A stretch of DNA of 64,000 bases from Lachnospiraceae bacterium (GTDB taxonomy: Bacteria; Bacillota; Clostridia; Lachnospirales; Lachnospiraceae). Location of the stretch: the NCBI GenBank assembly GCA_910575035.1, contig CAJTDL010000023.1:1-64000 (forward strand), given 5' to 3'. A program made the translations under genes and the position numbers. Under the pieces are notes generated by a model, which saw nothing but the letters and a program-made list of their open reading frames with translations, made no database searches and was not told where the DNA came from. Each line of letters opens with the position of its first letter. The stretch's first letter is position 1. Positions 63,658 through 64,000 of the stretch are shown piece by piece.

Positions 63658-64000
63658 CTAGGCATAGTCCTTGCTCCCATGAAATAAGTCTGCCACAGGC
63701 GTAATGGCAATGTAGGCGTTTCGGTCTATTTTTTTCACAATAGATTTGATTTTGACAGTCTGGAATTGATTTACTACCACATAGAGTACTGTCTTCGGTT
63801 CATCAGAGTAGTAGCCATGCGCATCCATAATAGTAATCCCCGTCTGGAATTCGTCTGAAATAGCTTTGGCTATTTTCTGCGGTTTTGTAGTGATAATCAT
63901 GGCGGATTTTGAACTGTCAAGGCCATCTACGATAAAGTCTACCGTCTTAGAGGCAGTAACATAGGTGACAATGGAATATAGGGGGAGAATCCAGCTGCCC
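63658..64000 (-). CDS. YitT-family membrane protein, C-terminal part (partial)
   Basis: The gene enters from beyond the window end; only the last ~113 codons are visible. The readable part includes a membrane-proximal segment (GSWILPLYSIVTYVTASKTV) and a C-terminal DUF2179-type domain: GLDSSKSAMIITTKPQKIAK, GITIMDAHGYYSDE, KTVLYVVVNQFQTVKIKSIV, RNAYIAITPVADLFHG. This layout is typical of the YitT/DUF161-DUF2179 family of Firmicutes membrane proteins, whose function is unclear. The start lies outside. Confidence 0.85.
   Translation of the reverse strand, partial: GSWILPLYSIVTYVTASKTVDFIVDGLDSSKSAMIITTKPQKIAKAISDEFQTGITIMDAHGYYSDEPKTVLYVVVNQFQTVKIKSIVKKIDRNAYIAITPVADLFHGSKDYA

Overview
The window looks like the chromosome of a spore-forming gut clostridium, most likely a Lachnospiraceae member (genus not assigned). 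This rests on gene content and protein style, not on a database search. It has an alpha/beta-type small acid-soluble spore protein, a PdaA-type cortex deacetylase, the Firmicutes priA-def-fmt-yugP-rsmB-rlmN-prpC-prkC-rsgA-rpe-thiN cluster, a mannose-family PTS, Rpn-type nuclease remnants and strong AGGAGG ribosome sites. No rRNA or tRNA gene was seen.

Layout. 1-4.6 kb is a graveyard of accessory DNA: two transposase remnants (IS1634-like and IS200/IS605-like), a decayed YefM/Phd antitoxin, an orphan five-repeat CRISPR array with no cas genes in the window, and a PIN-like gene. 4.6-20.7 kb is mixed: a secreted serine hydrolase, an Rpn-family protein with tandem AQIFEEEK repeats, rarA, a class I aminotransferase, a small alarmone synthetase, a two-gene ThrE-type exporter, a broken Lachnospiraceae-type protein, a GH13 enzyme, tmk, a LacI regulator, nadA and a REC-HD protein. 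20.9-34.8 kb is a long co-directional housekeeping run (murE, priA through thiN). 35-39.4 kb is carAB behind a leader that looks like an attenuator. 39.4-42.8 kb holds repeats, a CYTH protein, the SASP gene and two broken Rpn genes.

43-59.5 kb is the most coherent system. A four-gene sensory unit (membrane-anchored sugar-binding protein, histidine kinase, LuxR-type regulator, second solute-binding protein) is followed by PTS EIIA, EIIB, EIIC and EIID, a small membrane protein, a HAD phosphatase, an HPr, enzyme I, a pyrophosphatase and a 1736-residue secreted GH32 fructan hydrolase with CBM66-like modules. The gene set mirrors the LevQRST / LevDEFG / FruA system of Streptococcus mutans and levDEFG-sacC of Bacillus subtilis, but adds its own HPr and enzyme I. 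The HPr keeps His15 but has Arg at position 46 in place of the regulatory Ser. Inferred job: sense, hydrolyse and import fructan sugars.

59.7-64 kb holds a broken SMEK-domain (defence-type) gene, nested miniature transposable elements, a broken SEC-C gene, a DJ-1/PfpI protein, pdaA and the C-terminal part of a YitT-family gene cut by the window end.

The window also carries a previously unlabelled MITE family (about 145 bp, terminal repeats GTTACTATTCAYGGC, 8-bp target duplications). It has five copies plus a fragment. One copy contains a second, different 134-bp palindromic element flanked by a perfect 9-bp duplication, and the same composite junction recurs elsewhere in the window.
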